A stretch of 48,399 nucleotides of DNA, from positions 1 to 48,399 of the forward strand of contig JAGSGF010000020.1 of assembly GCA_023955335.1 (NCBI GenBank), given 5' to 3'. The position numbers were made by a program, and so were the translations under genes. This DNA is from Yoonia sp. (GTDB taxonomy: Bacteria > Pseudomonadota > Alphaproteobacteria > Rhodobacterales > Rhodobacteraceae). The notes under the pieces are model-generated. The model was not told where the DNA came from. It saw only the letters and a list, made by a program, of their open reading frames with translations, and ran no database searches. Shown here one piece after another: positions 8,310-16,282 of this stretch (position 1 is the first letter of the stretch; every line of letters starts with the position of its first letter).

Positions 8310-9505
8310 GTGTCAAAGCGCGCACTGGAGGTAGCTGACATCTTTCGCATGCACGGCCCTGCGTGGCGGCGGGCTAATGCGGGTCATGTCAGTCTCGGTC
8401 AGCTCAAAGTGATGTCCTCCATTGAGACCTGCCGAACCGAGGCGCTCGGCGGGCATGTAGCGGCCTGCACAAAGTGCAATCATCAGCACATCGCCTACAA
8501 CTCGTGCAAGAACCGCCATTGCCCCAAATGTCAGGGGCCAGCGGCGCGCGACTGGATGGCGGCACGAGCCGAAGACCTGCTGCCGGTGGAATAGTTCCAC
8601 TTGGTCTTTACCCTACCAGCCGAGATTACCCGTATCGCTTATTGGAACAAGAAGGCAGTCTACGGACTGCTGTTCAGAGCATCGGCCCAGACGGTGGCGA
8701 CAATCGCGGCAGATCCTAAGCGCATGGGGGCGACGGTTGGCATGACCAGCGTACTGCACACTTGGGGATCTTCGCTGACCCATCACCCTCACGTCCACAT
8801 GATCGTGCCAGGTGGTGGCCTGTCGCCAAGTGGCACCCGTTGGGTCGCATGCAAGCCGGGGTTCTTTTTACATGTGCGCGTTCTGTCTCGGTTCTTCAGA
8901 CGTCTGTTCATAGAGGGGCTGCTGGCATTGCACCGTGCGGGCGAGCTTGCCTTCTTCGGTGATCTGACCCGTCTCGCAAATCTCGACACCTTCACCAGCT
9001 GGCTCGCACCCTTGCGCAAATCCGAAGGGTGGTTTATGCCAAACCACCCTTCGGTGGCCCCGCGGCTGTGCTGGCCTACCTCAGCCGTTACACGCACCGT
9101 GTCGCCATCTCGAACAGCCGCATCGTCAGCGCCGATGCCACCACGGTCGCGTTCAGATGGAAAGACTATCGCATCAAAAATGGAGAGCGCCAAAAGGTGA
9201 TGCAACTAGCCACGCCCGAGTTCATCCGCCGCTTTCTGATCCATGTCCTTCCGGACGGGTTCCATCGCATCCGCCATTACGGATTGCTGGCAAGTGGCAA
9301 CCGTAAGGCCAAAATCGCAAAGGTCCGTGTATTACTTGGGGCAGAAGTGGTCGAGAACCAAAGCCCGCCAACCGCAGAGATCATCCCACTTACGCTCCGC
9401 GAACCATGCCCCGATTGCGGTGGCCAGATGCGCATCATCGAGACCTTCAGGCGGGGGCAAAAGCCACAGACCCGCGCGCCACCACGAAAAAAGGCCGCCG
9501 CATGA
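8310..9505 (+). pseudogene. IS91-family Y2 transposase broken by a TAG stop and a 1-bp deletion
   Basis: Rolling-circle HUH transposase. The N-terminal zinc-binding region has CTKC...NSCKNRHCPKC, the HUH motif is in THHPHVHMIV, and the two catalytic tyrosines are in YLSRYTHRVAIS. Two lesions break it. TAG at 8592-8594 falls in LLPVE*FHLVFTLPAEI, where relatives have a Tyr. A lost base near 9023 turns the expected SEWVVYAKPPFGGPAA into SEGWFMPNHPS, and the correct frame continues from about 9029. The C-terminus is otherwise intact through a CPDCGG zinc pair and RRGQKPQTRAPP. The GTG at 8310 is the probable original start, 14 bp after the integrase stop. Confidence 0.88.
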
Positions 9506-9981
9506 CGAGATGCCCGTCAAGATGGATAACACCCGCTCCCTTATGCGCCTCATTAGGGTGGAGTATTCTGCCGCGCCAAACGAACCAATATATTGAAAAC
9601 GCGCCGATGTTCATCGTTATCAACGCCAAGATCATGCCACTCATGGCCTCTGAACCACCTCAAATGCAGTCGACAAATACGCTAAGGCCCAAACCAACTT
9701 ACAGCAGCCTCGCACTTTCCCCATAGCTCACATTCAGCATCCCACGGCTTCCTCCTTGAGAGGTTTGTCAACGCGGGCCAAGGTCAGTCCCGCGCCGAAA
9801 TCTCGCGCAGCGGCCCGCATCGAAAAACCTTCATCTCAACGGACTTTAGCTGCGTCAACGACGAACGGCTGGTCTGGGAAACGTCGCCGTTCGCTGCGGA
9901 CCGTCTGAACTTACACAACGCGGGACGAAGGAGACCTCGACGTCGATCGAGCTGATGACTGCTTTCGGTGAGTTGTAGCGG
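9506..9981. other. Intergenic debris: decayed recombinase remnant and a cut membrane-protein ORF
   Basis: 476 bp without an intact gene. On the minus strand from about 9644 an ORF opens MSGMILALITMNIGAFSIYW and continues hydrophobic then polar to about 9520, where it runs into the transposase end; it looks like the N-terminus of a host gene cut by the element. Also on the minus strand, 9734-9900 reads like the end of a serine recombinase (see the separate entry). Nothing recognisable lies between 9901 and 9981. Confidence 0.45.
9734..9900 (-). pseudogene. Probable remnant of a serine-recombinase C-terminal helix-turn-helix
   Basis: One minus-strand frame reads RRFPDQPFVVDAAKVR, then a TGA stop, then DEGFSMRAAARDFGAGLTLA and a short tail to a final TGA. 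The pattern GxSMRxxARxxGxGxTLxR resembles the DNA-binding helix-turn-helix at the end of resolvase/invertase proteins, preceded by their usual xPxVVDxxKV segment. The internal stop and the absence of a catalytic domain upstream mark it as a relic. Identification is from remembered family pattern only and is tentative. Confidence 0.35.
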
Positions 9982-10578
9982 TCATCCGAAAAACATCCAA
10001 ATAGCCACGATGGCAAGGATTACCCCGAATACCCTATTAATGCGTCTGGCACTCGCCTCATCACGAAACCGCCCAGCTAGACGATCCCCTGCAGCAGTCC
10101 ACGCCAAAAATGCGCACAGATTGTTGAGTGTAAATACGGTCGTAATCAGGATTATTAATTGCCACTGACCAGTGCCATCCGTGGCAACAAACTGCGTGAA
10201 CATAAGTGCAATAATGACGTAGGCTTTGGGGTTAAGTAAAAGCAGCAATACACCTGTTCCAAACCCTGCAGGGCGGGCCGTAGCGGTGCCTTTATGCTCG
10301 GCGCTTCTGAAGAGGGTCCATGCCAGCCAGAGGACATAAAGACTGCCCGCATATTTTAGGATTTGAAATATGCCAGGGTATGACGTGAAAGCTGCAAGCG
10401 CCCCGAAGCCGATTGCTGCAGTCACAAACCATGTCGCGATGTGGTATCCTGCATTTGCGGGCAACGTTGCACGCAGTCCAAAGCGTGCGCCGTTCGCGGC
10501 GAAAAACATGTTTCCCGGTCCCGGACTGTAGGCCAGTGGAAACAGAAAAACGATTAGTGCTACGATAGTTGGTATCAC
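9982..10578 (-). CDS. LysE/RhtB-family amino-acid exporter
   Basis: Inner-membrane exporter of 198 residues with about six hydrophobic segments and the family opening PLAYSPGPGNMFFAANGARFG, where the SPGPGN motif is diagnostic. The LNPKAYVIIALMFTQF segment in the middle is also typical. The start is a GTG (10576-10578) with GGAGG 7 bases upstream; an ATG overlapping it is in another frame. Members export amino acids or homoserine lactone-like molecules; the substrate here is unknown. It lies downstream of the isochorismatase-family gene on the same strand with a 91-bp gap, so the two may be co-regulated by the divergent AraC-type regulator. Confidence 0.9.
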   Translation of the reverse strand: MIPTIVALIVFLFPLAYSPGPGNMFFAANGARFGLRATLPANAGYHIATWFVTAAIGFGALAAFTSYPGIFQILKYAGSLYVLWLAWTLFRSAEHKGTATARPAGFGTGVLLLLLNPKAYVIIALMFTQFVATDGTGQWQLIILITTVFTLNNLCAFLAWTAAGDRLAGRFRDEASARRINRVFGVILAIVAIWMFFG

Positions 10579-10669
10579 ATTCGAACCTCCAGAAATTGGT
10601 CAGTGTAGGATCCAGATGTTCGGACTTTAATGCAGCCCGTATCTTGCGGATTACCTTTTACGATGGCTT

Positions 10670-11215
10670 TCAAACCTCCAGATCATCGGTCATTACGATT
10701 TTTCCGTAACTGGCCGCCAACGGGGCCATGATTGCAGCATGAACCATCTCAGCAGGAACCGTGACACCAGCATGGGTAACTACAGCCGCAGCACATGCAT
10801 CTGACACGACGGTGATTTGAAAGCCCATATCGACGGCTGCACGTGCTGTCGCATCAACGCACATCTGGCTCATTGCGCCACAAAGGATCAGATGCTTGAT
10901 CCCGTTTTCTCTCACTGCAGCCTCAAGACCAGTGCCGATAAAACTGTTGGGACGTGATTTCTCAAACACTGGTTCATCCGGCTTTGGTGAAACGGTATCA
11001 TTTATTTTGCTACCATCCGTTCCAGGACGAAAGAACGGTGCGTCTTTGGATGCAGCGATGTGACGTATGTGAAAAACTGGTTCACCCCGATCTCTTGCTG
11101 CGTGTAGCAGGCGTGCGGCGTTCGCAGCTGCGGTCTCCATACTTGGCAGGGGCTTCATGCCGCCAAGAAAATAATCGTTTTGGATGTCTATCAACACAAG
11201 AGCCGTGGGTTTCAT
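10670..11215 (-). CDS. Isochorismatase-family cysteine hydrolase
   Basis: A 181-residue cytosolic hydrolase of the isochorismatase/nicotinamidase fold. The catalytic triad can be placed at Asp10 (LVLIDIQNDYF), Lys86 (VFEKSRPNSF) and Cys119 (GAMSQMCVDATARAA). The ATG at 11215 has an AGGAGG site 8 bases upstream. A longer open frame extends into the divergent gene but lacks a ribosome site and is rejected. Its divergence from a GlxA-type AraC regulator, with only about 60 bp between starts, suggests that regulator controls it. The substrate (an amide or enol-pyruvate ester) cannot be told from sequence. Confidence 0.9.
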   Translation of the reverse strand: MKPTALVLIDIQNDYFLGGMKPLPSMETAAANAARLLHAARDRGEPVFHIRHIAASKDAPFFRPGTDGSKINDTVSPKPDEPVFEKSRPNSFIGTGLEAAVRENGIKHLILCGAMSQMCVDATARAAVDMGFQITVVSDACAAAVVTHAGVTVPAEMVHAAIMAPLAASYGKIVMTDDLEV

Positions 11216-11274
11216 AACAAATTCCTCCTGCTGACTGTTTACCCGAAATTCCAAGTTCGTTACGATTGGCGGAT

Positions 11275-12216
11275 ATGACAAAAAATATGCCAAAAACGCC
11301 AAAACATGTGACAATCGCTTTGGTTGCCTATGAGGGTGTCCAAATGTCGGCGTTGCTTGGTATCGGAGACTTGCTGGATGTGGCGAACCGCTTTGCGTTG
11401 GCATTGGGCGGCAAACAGATTGGCTATACAATCGTGCGCGTCGGCGACCTGCCTTTGACATCGCAATTTGATGCTGTCGTCCTGCCACCTAATCTGAACG
11501 GCAAGCGTGGACAGTCAGACATACTTCTGCATGCGTGGCTGACGGACCAGCATAGGGATGGCGCAACCATCTGTTCCGCATGTGCGGGTGCATTCTGGCT
11601 GGGGTATGCTGGAATTCTTGATGGCCGTCCCGTGACAACACATTGGGCACTTGAGGATGAGTTTCGTGCCGCTTTCCCCAGCGCCATGCTGCATCCGGAA
11701 CATTTGTTAATCGACGACCACGATATCGTCACTGCGGGCGGCGTCATGGCTTGGGTCGATTTGGGTCTTTATCTTATCAAGCGTTGGTTCGGCCCGGATA
11801 TTGTATCGCAAACCTGCCGCCAAATGCTTATTGATCCACAGGGACGCGAACAACGAAACTACCGTAGCTTTCGTCCCAAGCTGAACCACGCTGACGACAC
11901 CATCCGTGACGTGCAGCGGTGGATGGAAAAGAATGTGGCATCCGACCTTTCTGTCACCACGCTAGCGCAGCAGGCGTCTTTATCAGATCGAACTCTTCAG
12001 CGCCGTTTTACCGAAGCAACCGGGCTTCCAATCAGTAAATACGTACAAGAACTTCGAATCGAAAAAGCACGTGGTTTGCTTGAGCGCACAGCTAAACCAA
12101 TCAGCGAAATTTGTTGGGCTGTCGGATATGAAGACGTTTCGGCGTTCAGCCGTTTGTTCAAGTCGATTTCCGGCGTGAGCGCTAAAGACTACCGGAAAAG
12201 ATTCTCTACCCTTTGA
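11275..12216 (+). CDS. GlxA-family AraC-type transcriptional regulator with DJ-1/PfpI domain
   Basis: A 313-residue regulator. The N-terminal half (about 10-190) is a DJ-1/PfpI amidotransferase-like sensor with the nucleophile-elbow segment CSACAGAFWLG (Cys100/Cys103) and VTTHW. The C-terminal half is an AraC DNA-binding domain with two helix-turn-helix units, LAQQASLSDRTLQRRFTEAT and ISEICWAVGYEDVSAFSRLF. Such proteins usually activate nearby catabolic or export genes in response to a small metabolite. It is transcribed divergently from the isochorismatase-family hydrolase. The ATG at 11275 was chosen; TTG at 11266 and ATG at 11287 are alternatives, and no start has a strong ribosome site. 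Confidence 0.9.
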   Translation: MTKNMPKTPKHVTIALVAYEGVQMSALLGIGDLLDVANRFALALGGKQIGYTIVRVGDLPLTSQFDAVVLPPNLNGKRGQSDILLHAWLTDQHRDGATICSACAGAFWLGYAGILDGRPVTTHWALEDEFRAAFPSAMLHPEHLLIDDHDIVTAGGVMAWVDLGLYLIKRWFGPDIVSQTCRQMLIDPQGREQRNYRSFRPKLNHADDTIRDVQRWMEKNVASDLSVTTLAQQASLSDRTLQRRFTEATGLPISKYVQELRIEKARGLLERTAKPISEICWAVGYEDVSAFSRLFKSISGVSAKDYRKRFSTL

Positions 12217-12276
12217 ATGTTGCTGGCTACCACCGGCTCTGCCAAAGCAGCCATCCGTCGCGTTCGCAGCATCAGT

Positions 12277-12298
12277 CACTCTGGGCTCTAAGCCGCCG
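12277..12298. repeat. Short intergenic repeat sharing its core with 7342-7366
   Basis: The segment cactctgggctctaagccg (12277-12295) matches cactttgggctc...taagccg at 7342-7366 apart from one substitution and a 6-base gap. Both lie in non-coding DNA just downstream of a plus-strand gene. They look like decayed copies of a dispersed intergenic element. Confidence 0.4.
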
Positions 12299-12311
12299 TT
12301 CAGCAAATAAC

Positions 12312-12341
12312 AACCCCCGTCTGATTGCTCAGTCGGGGGTT
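12312..12341. terminator. Bidirectional rho-independent terminator between the AraC-type gene and rpsU
   Basis: The arms AACCCCCGTCTGA and TCAGTCGGGGGTT form a 13-bp stem with one mismatch and a TTGC loop. It is followed by CTTTATTT on the plus strand and TTGTTATTT on the minus strand. It can therefore end both the converging regulator gene and rpsU, whose stop is 33 bases away. Confidence 0.85.
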
Positions 12342-12373
12342 CTTTATTTCATATCGCTACGAGTGAAAGTTGC

Positions 12374-12580
12374 TTAGAGCAAACCTTCGCGCTGGAGCTT
12401 TTTCCGAGCCAGCTTACGCTGACGGCGGATAGCTTCGGCTTTCTCGCGTGCTTTACGCACGGACGGTTTTTCAAAATGTTGCTTGAGCTTCATTTCACGA
12501 AAAACGCCTTCACGCTGAAGTTTCTTCTTCAGAGCACGCAACGCCTGATCGACGTTGTTATCACGAACACTAACCTGCAT
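12374..12580 (-). CDS. rpsU: 30S ribosomal protein bS21
   Basis: A 68-residue, strongly basic small-subunit protein, the usual bS21 length. The start [20 protein letters not shown] and the Arg/Lys-rich tail with [20 protein letters not shown] are characteristic. It helps form the mRNA-binding platform near the anti-Shine-Dalgarno end of 16S rRNA. It is a single-gene unit: a strong terminator lies downstream and COQ9 is transcribed divergently. The ribosome site (GAGAGGTGG) lies upstream of the ATG. Confidence 0.97.
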   Translation of the reverse strand: MQVSVRDNNVDQALRALKKKLQREGVFREMKLKQHFEKPSVRKAREKAEAIRRQRKLARKKLQREGLL

Positions 12581-12655
12581 GTGGTTTTCACCACCTCTCT
12601 AAGTTAAATTTGCAAAATTGCAGGAATTCGGCGGATAGCAACTTTGGTCTAGTTT

Positions 12656-12668
12656 GTCTAGTGTAGAC
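12656..12668. promoter_or_regulatory. Small palindrome in the rpsU / COQ9 divergent promoter region
   Basis: GTCTA-GTG-TAGAC is a perfect 5-bp inverted repeat, and a further GTCTA lies 8 bases upstream in GTCTAGTTT. It is about 25 bases before the COQ9 start and could be an operator. No regulator can be named. Confidence 0.3.
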
Positions 12669-12691
12669 ACAAGCCACACAAGGAGATGCCC

Positions 12692-13384
12692 GTGCACACC
12701 CACACACCCGACCCGATGCTGGACGCCCTGCTCGATGCAGCTTTGGCGCATGTGCCGTTTGATGGCTGGTCTCCCACGACATTTAGCGCAGCTGTGGCCG
12801 ATGTAGGGATTAATCCGGCGCATGCCAAAACGGTGTGCCCGCGTGGATCTATCGATTTGGCTGTTGCCTATCATTTGCGTGGTGACGCTCAAATGGCTGC
12901 GGCTTTGGCCGATGGGGACCTGACCGAAATACGATTCCGTGACCGCGTGGCTCATGCGATTAAGGTGCGTCTCGCTGATGCAGACAAAGAAGTCGTGCGC
13001 CGTGGATCGTCGCTGTTCGCGCTGCCGCATATGGCGCCGGAGGGTGCTAAGCTGATCTGGGGCACTGCCGATGCCATCTGGAATGCGCTGGGCGATACGT
13101 CGCACGACGCAAATTGGTATACCAAGCGTGCCACATTGTCGGCAGTATACGGGTCGGTTGTTTTGTATTGGCTCGGCGATGATGGAACAGGGATTGATGA
13201 TTTTACTGATCGCCGGATCGAAAACGTCATGCAGTTTGAAAAGGTCAAAGCGCGGGTCAATGACAGCGCGATCCTGAAGCCGTTCACCGGTGCCTTGGCC
13301 CGCCTGACCAGCCTGATCAAAGCGCCGGCGCGCACCGCCGATAAAGACCTTCCGGGCATTTGGCGTGATGGAGCGGATCAATGA
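12692..13384 (+). CDS. COQ9 family protein (ubiquinone biosynthesis accessory)
   Basis: A 230-residue COQ9-family protein. The helical N-terminal part and the conserved C-terminal core with LFALPHMAPEGAKLIWGTADAIW and DANWYTKRATLSAVYGS are typical. COQ9 has a TetR-like fold and binds lipid, supporting Coq7 hydroxylation in ubiquinone synthesis. The start needs care: AAGGAG abuts the ATG at 12686 directly, leaving no spacing, whereas the in-frame GTG at 12692 is 6 bases away from it, so GTG was chosen. The stop overlaps the following quinone oxidoreductase start by 4 bp, tying the two together. Confidence 0.88.
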   Translation: MHTHTPDPMLDALLDAALAHVPFDGWSPTTFSAAVADVGINPAHAKTVCPRGSIDLAVAYHLRGDAQMAAALADGDLTEIRFRDRVAHAIKVRLADADKEVVRRGSSLFALPHMAPEGAKLIWGTADAIWNALGDTSHDANWYTKRATLSAVYGSVVLYWLGDDGTGIDDFTDRRIENVMQFEKVKARVNDSAILKPFTGALARLTSLIKAPARTADKDLPGIWRDGADQ

Positions 13385-14352
13385 AAGCTGTTGAAATCAC
13401 AGCCCACGGCGGCCCCGACGTTTTGATGCTCACTGACCGTCCAATGCCGGTCGCAGGGTACGGCGAAGTCGTCATAAAGCTGGCTTATGCGGGCGTAAAC
13501 CGCCCCGACGCCCTGCAACGCGCAGGTCTGTATAATCCACCACCAACCGCGAGTGATTTACCGGGGTTGGAAGGTGCTGGCGAAGTCGTTTCCTTGGGTG
13601 ACGGCGTGACCAATTTGGCTATTGGCGATCAGGTTTGCGCGCTGTTGCCTGGCGGTGGATATGCGGAATTTGTCGCGACCCCAGCGGCGCATTGTTTACC
13701 CGTTCCCAAAGGGTTGAGTCTGAAGCAAGCAGCGTGTTTGCCGGAAACGTTCTTCACAGTGTGGTCGAATGTATTCATGCGTGGCGGCCTGCAATCTGGC
13801 GAGCGGTTCTTGGTCCACGGTGGGAGTTCCGGCATCGGTACGACGGCCATCCAATTGGCCAATGCATTTGGGGCGCGGGTGTTTACGACTGCAGGTTCAG
13901 ATGAAAAATGCGCGGCCTGTCTGGCGCTTGGCGCTGAGGTTGCGATGAACTATCGTGACGCGGATTTTGTTGATGTGATGCGGTCCAATGGCCGCGCTGA
14001 TCTGATCCTCGACATGGTTGGCGGGTCATATATGCAGCGCAATATTAAGGCATTGGCCGACGATGGCCGGCTCGTTCAGATTGCATTCTTGCAAGGTCCA
14101 AAAGCCGAACTGAACATGATCGAAGTTATGACCCGCAGGCTAACGATTACTGGAAGCACCCTGCGCCCACAGTCAGATTTGGCCAAAGCGCGCATAGCGG
14201 ACCAACTGCGTGATCAAGTGTGGCCATTACTTGCGGTGGGCACCGTTGCCCCCGTGATGGATCAAGAATTTGTTCTTTCTGATGCCGCCGCCGCCCATGC
14301 GCGCATGGAAAGCAGTGCCCATATTGGCAAGATCGTTTTAAAGATCGGTTGA
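13381..14352 (+). CDS. NAD(P)H-quinone oxidoreductase, zinc-independent MDR family (PIG3-like)
   Basis: A 323-residue medium-chain dehydrogenase/reductase of the quinone oxidoreductase branch. It starts MKAVEITAHGGPDVLML and carries the dinucleotide-binding segment VHGGSSGIGTTAIQLANAFGA, with a serine/glycine-rich NADP-type turn and no structural zinc cysteines. The DMVGGSYMQRNIKALADDGR segment matches the PIG3/QOR group. It probably reduces quinones or enones with NADPH. Translation is coupled to COQ9 by an ATGA overlap, consistent with a quinone theme but not proof of a role in ubiquinone synthesis. Confidence 0.9.
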   Translation: MKAVEITAHGGPDVLMLTDRPMPVAGYGEVVIKLAYAGVNRPDALQRAGLYNPPPTASDLPGLEGAGEVVSLGDGVTNLAIGDQVCALLPGGGYAEFVATPAAHCLPVPKGLSLKQAACLPETFFTVWSNVFMRGGLQSGERFLVHGGSSGIGTTAIQLANAFGARVFTTAGSDEKCAACLALGAEVAMNYRDADFVDVMRSNGRADLILDMVGGSYMQRNIKALADDGRLVQIAFLQGPKAELNMIEVMTRRLTITGSTLRPQSDLAKARIADQLRDQVWPLLAVGTVAPVMDQEFVLSDAAAAHARMESSAHIGKIVLKIG

Positions 14353-14384
14353 GCCTCCGGCAGGAGTATTTTGAAAAAGCGAGG
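14351..14384 (+). repeat. Dispersed GCCTCCGGC(A/G)GGAGTATTT repeat, copy 1
   Basis: Begins inside the stop codon of the quinone oxidoreductase gene: gagcctccggcaggagtattt followed by tgaaaaagcgagg. Both parts recur at 28048-28122, the first inverted with 20 of 21 bases identical. Here it lies between convergent gene ends. Confidence 0.7.
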
Positions 14385-14388
14385 CGGA

Positions 14389-15099
14389 TTATGTGCGGGA
14401 TTTTTCAAACGCGGCCCATGCGTCCATGAGTTTGTCGAGGTTGAAGTCCGGCTGACGTGCGGGCTCGAGGATGATGTTCTCGGTATCCAGCAGTTTTTGA
14501 ATGGCATCCTTTAGGGATGGGATCACCTCTGGCGGGATAACGAGACCACCGTGCCGATCTGCGTGGATCAGATCCCCTTGGGCCACTTGCATACCGCGAA
14601 TGTTGACCGTCCCGCCCAAGCTGCGGACGTGCACGAATGCATGGCTTGGCCCGATGGACCCCGCGATAACAGGGAAGCCGGCTGGCATATCGCCAAGGTC
14701 GCGCATCACGCCGTTTGTCAGTGCACCTGCCATACCGAGGCCCTTGTGGACGGTCGTGTGAACCTCGCCCCACCACGCAGATACGCACTGCGGTTCGTCG
14801 ACGTCTTGGATCACTGCAATTGCGGGCCGCGGCCCTTCAGACATGTTGCGAAAATAGTCTAACCTGCGGGCGCGGATCACATCGGGCGTTTCGGTCGGCG
14901 GTTCGCGCCCTGCGATTTGAGCGGTCCGCGCAAAGCCAACAATCGCCGGAGCGGTTGGATCAGATGCGAACATCGTTCCCTTGGTGTAGCCGACAAATCC
15001 GCGTTTGCCTTGGGCAACCTCAATGGCATTGCATACAGTGGGCGTGTCCACCTTTTGCATCAGTTCAAGAAGCCCGTCGGGAAGGGTTATTTCAGCCAT
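14389..15099 (-). CDS. RraA-family aldolase/decarboxylase-like protein
   Basis: A 236-residue RraA/HMG-aldolase fold protein. The conserved phosphate/substrate loop GMAGALTNGVMRDLG and the metal-binding DRHGGLVIPPE segment are present, with an Arg and Asp in the usual places. Class members cleave 4-hydroxy-4-methyl-2-oxoglutarate or decarboxylate oxaloacetate; others have unknown substrates. Here it follows an alpha/beta hydrolase on the same strand with a 13-bp overlap, so the two form an operon and may act successively on an ester or lactone and its keto-acid product. This is inference from context. Confidence 0.85.
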   Translation of the reverse strand: MAEITLPDGLLELMQKVDTPTVCNAIEVAQGKRGFVGYTKGTMFASDPTAPAIVGFARTAQIAGREPPTETPDVIRARRLDYFRNMSEGPRPAIAVIQDVDEPQCVSAWWGEVHTTVHKGLGMAGALTNGVMRDLGDMPAGFPVIAGSIGPSHAFVHVRSLGGTVNIRGMQVAQGDLIHADRHGGLVIPPEVIPSLKDAIQKLLDTENIILEPARQPDFNLDKLMDAWAAFEKSRT

Positions 15100-15779
15100 T
15101 GTTTCAGCGCCTTATTGGTTAATTCGGGTTGTTCTAACGTGGGAAGATGCCCTGCATTTGGAATGATTTTGAGGGTCGCGGCAGGGATCAGGCTCGCCAT
15201 CAGTTCATGTCTGTGAACGGGGCAAAGCGTGTCATCCGCCCCACATAAAACAAGCGCTGGCACGGTGATGCGGCGTAATGTATTTTGTTGATCAGGGCGG
15301 GTTTGCAGCGCGCGGGATTGGCGGACAAATGTGTCGGGTCCCAAGGTTTCGGCCATAGACATGCACAGATCAAGGATCGCGCCTTGGGTCGGTCCATCAG
15401 CCAGATAATTCGGCTTCATCTCTTCGCGCATCACGCGATGTAGGTTGCCCGCGAGTGCTGCGGCAATCTGCGGTTCACGGGCGGCAGCAACATCCGGATG
15501 CTCGGCCTTGGGGTTGGTATCAAGCAGGGCGATCCGACTGATCCGGTCGGGGGCCAACGCCCACATTTCCATCGCGACGATCCCGCCCATAGATAAACCT
15601 GCCAATGCAAAACAAGGGGGGGCCTGATCCAAAATATGCGCGGCAATTTCGGTGACTGCATCCCCAATAAGCGGGGCCACTACGATCATGCGATCATGCG
15701 AGAACGCGTCAATTTGCGGCGCGAAAAGCCGCGCGTCGCACATCATACCGGGAATCAACAAAAGCGGGTCATGGGTCAT
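15087..15779 (-). CDS. Alpha/beta-fold hydrolase
   Basis: A 230-residue serine hydrolase. The nucleophile elbow is GLSMGG with Ser63, the oxyanion region is the early LLIPGMMCDARLF, and the catalytic His lies in NAGHLPTLEQPE near the C-terminus; the Asp probably sits in LCGADDTLCP. The short length and lack of a signal peptide suggest a cytosolic esterase or lactonase. Its 3' end overlaps the RraA-like gene. No specific substrate can be assigned. Confidence 0.88.
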   Translation of the reverse strand: MTHDPLLLIPGMMCDARLFAPQIDAFSHDRMIVVAPLIGDAVTEIAAHILDQAPPCFALAGLSMGGIVAMEMWALAPDRISRIALLDTNPKAEHPDVAAAREPQIAAALAGNLHRVMREEMKPNYLADGPTQGAILDLCMSMAETLGPDTFVRQSRALQTRPDQQNTLRRITVPALVLCGADDTLCPVHRHELMASLIPAATLKIIPNAGHLPTLEQPELTNKALKQWLK

Positions 15780-15829
15780 TATAGAGGCAACTCTGCCATT
15801 TCATGCATACGTATGCAATCGCAGAGCGC

Positions 15830-16282
15830 TTATGTTTTGTACTGAGCCATGCCTTCGCGCGCCAGTTCGTCGGCACGTTCGTTTTCAGGGTGGCCCGCGT
15901 GGCCTTTGACCCACTCCCACGTCACATCGTGGCGCTGCGTTGCTGCATCAAGCCGTTTCCAAAGCTCTTCGTTTTTGACGGGTTTGTTAGCGGCCGTTTT
16001 CCAGCCCTTTTTCTTCCATCCAAAGATCCACTTGGTGATTCCGTCTTTGACGTACACGCTGTCGGTCACGACCGTTAGGGCGCTTGGGCGTTCCAGTGCT
16101 TCCAGCGCAGAGATCGCTGCCATCATTTCCATCTGGTTGTTTGTCGTCAGGGCTGCGCCGCCCTTGAGTTCGCGCTTTTTGACCTCGGCCTCGCCGTCAC
16201 GTGCGATCAGGATCGTGCCCCAACCACCTGGGCCTGGATTGCCCGAACAGGCCCCATCGGTATAGGCGAAAAGCTTAGTCAT
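15830..16282 (-). CDS. rnhA: Ribonuclease HI
   Basis: A 150-residue RNase HI that cuts RNA in RNA:DNA hybrids during replication and R-loop removal. The carboxylates can be placed at Asp9 ([14 protein letters not shown]), Glu52 (TNNQMEMMA), Asp74 (VVTDSVYV) and Asp138 (NERADELA), with the catalytic loop histidine at 128 in VKGHAGH. The basic protrusion [18 protein letters not shown] is present. Its ATG overlaps the upstream methyltransferase by 8 bp, so the two are translated together. Confidence 0.97.
   Translation of the reverse strand: MTKLFAYTDGACSGNPGPGGWGTILIARDGEAEVKKRELKGGAALTTNNQMEMMAAISALEALERPSALTVVTDSVYVKDGITKWIFGWKKKGWKTAANKPVKNEELWKRLDAATQRHDVTWEWVKGHAGHPENERADELAREGMAQYKT

Larger units (their letters stand above)
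7430..9520 (+). mobile_element. Degenerate IS91-like element with an upstream tyrosine recombinase
   Basis: Two adjacent broken genes, a phage-type integrase followed by a Y2 (HUH) transposase, form the two-gene layout common in IS91-like elements of Rhodobacteraceae. IS91 elements transpose by rolling circle, lack terminal inverted repeats and make no target duplication. Consistent with this, no terminal inverted repeats are evident. A hairpin at 7440-7473 fits a left-end (terIS-like) structure. A CAAG tetranucleotide, a known IS91 target motif, lies at 9518-9521 just after the transposase stop. The exact ends are uncertain. Three separate inactivating lesions show it can no longer move on its own. 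Confidence 0.75.

Noticed and set aside
11216..11488. 91-codon extension of the isochorismatase-family gene
   Set aside because: It runs antisense through the AraC-type gene; the ATG at 11215 has AGGAGG.
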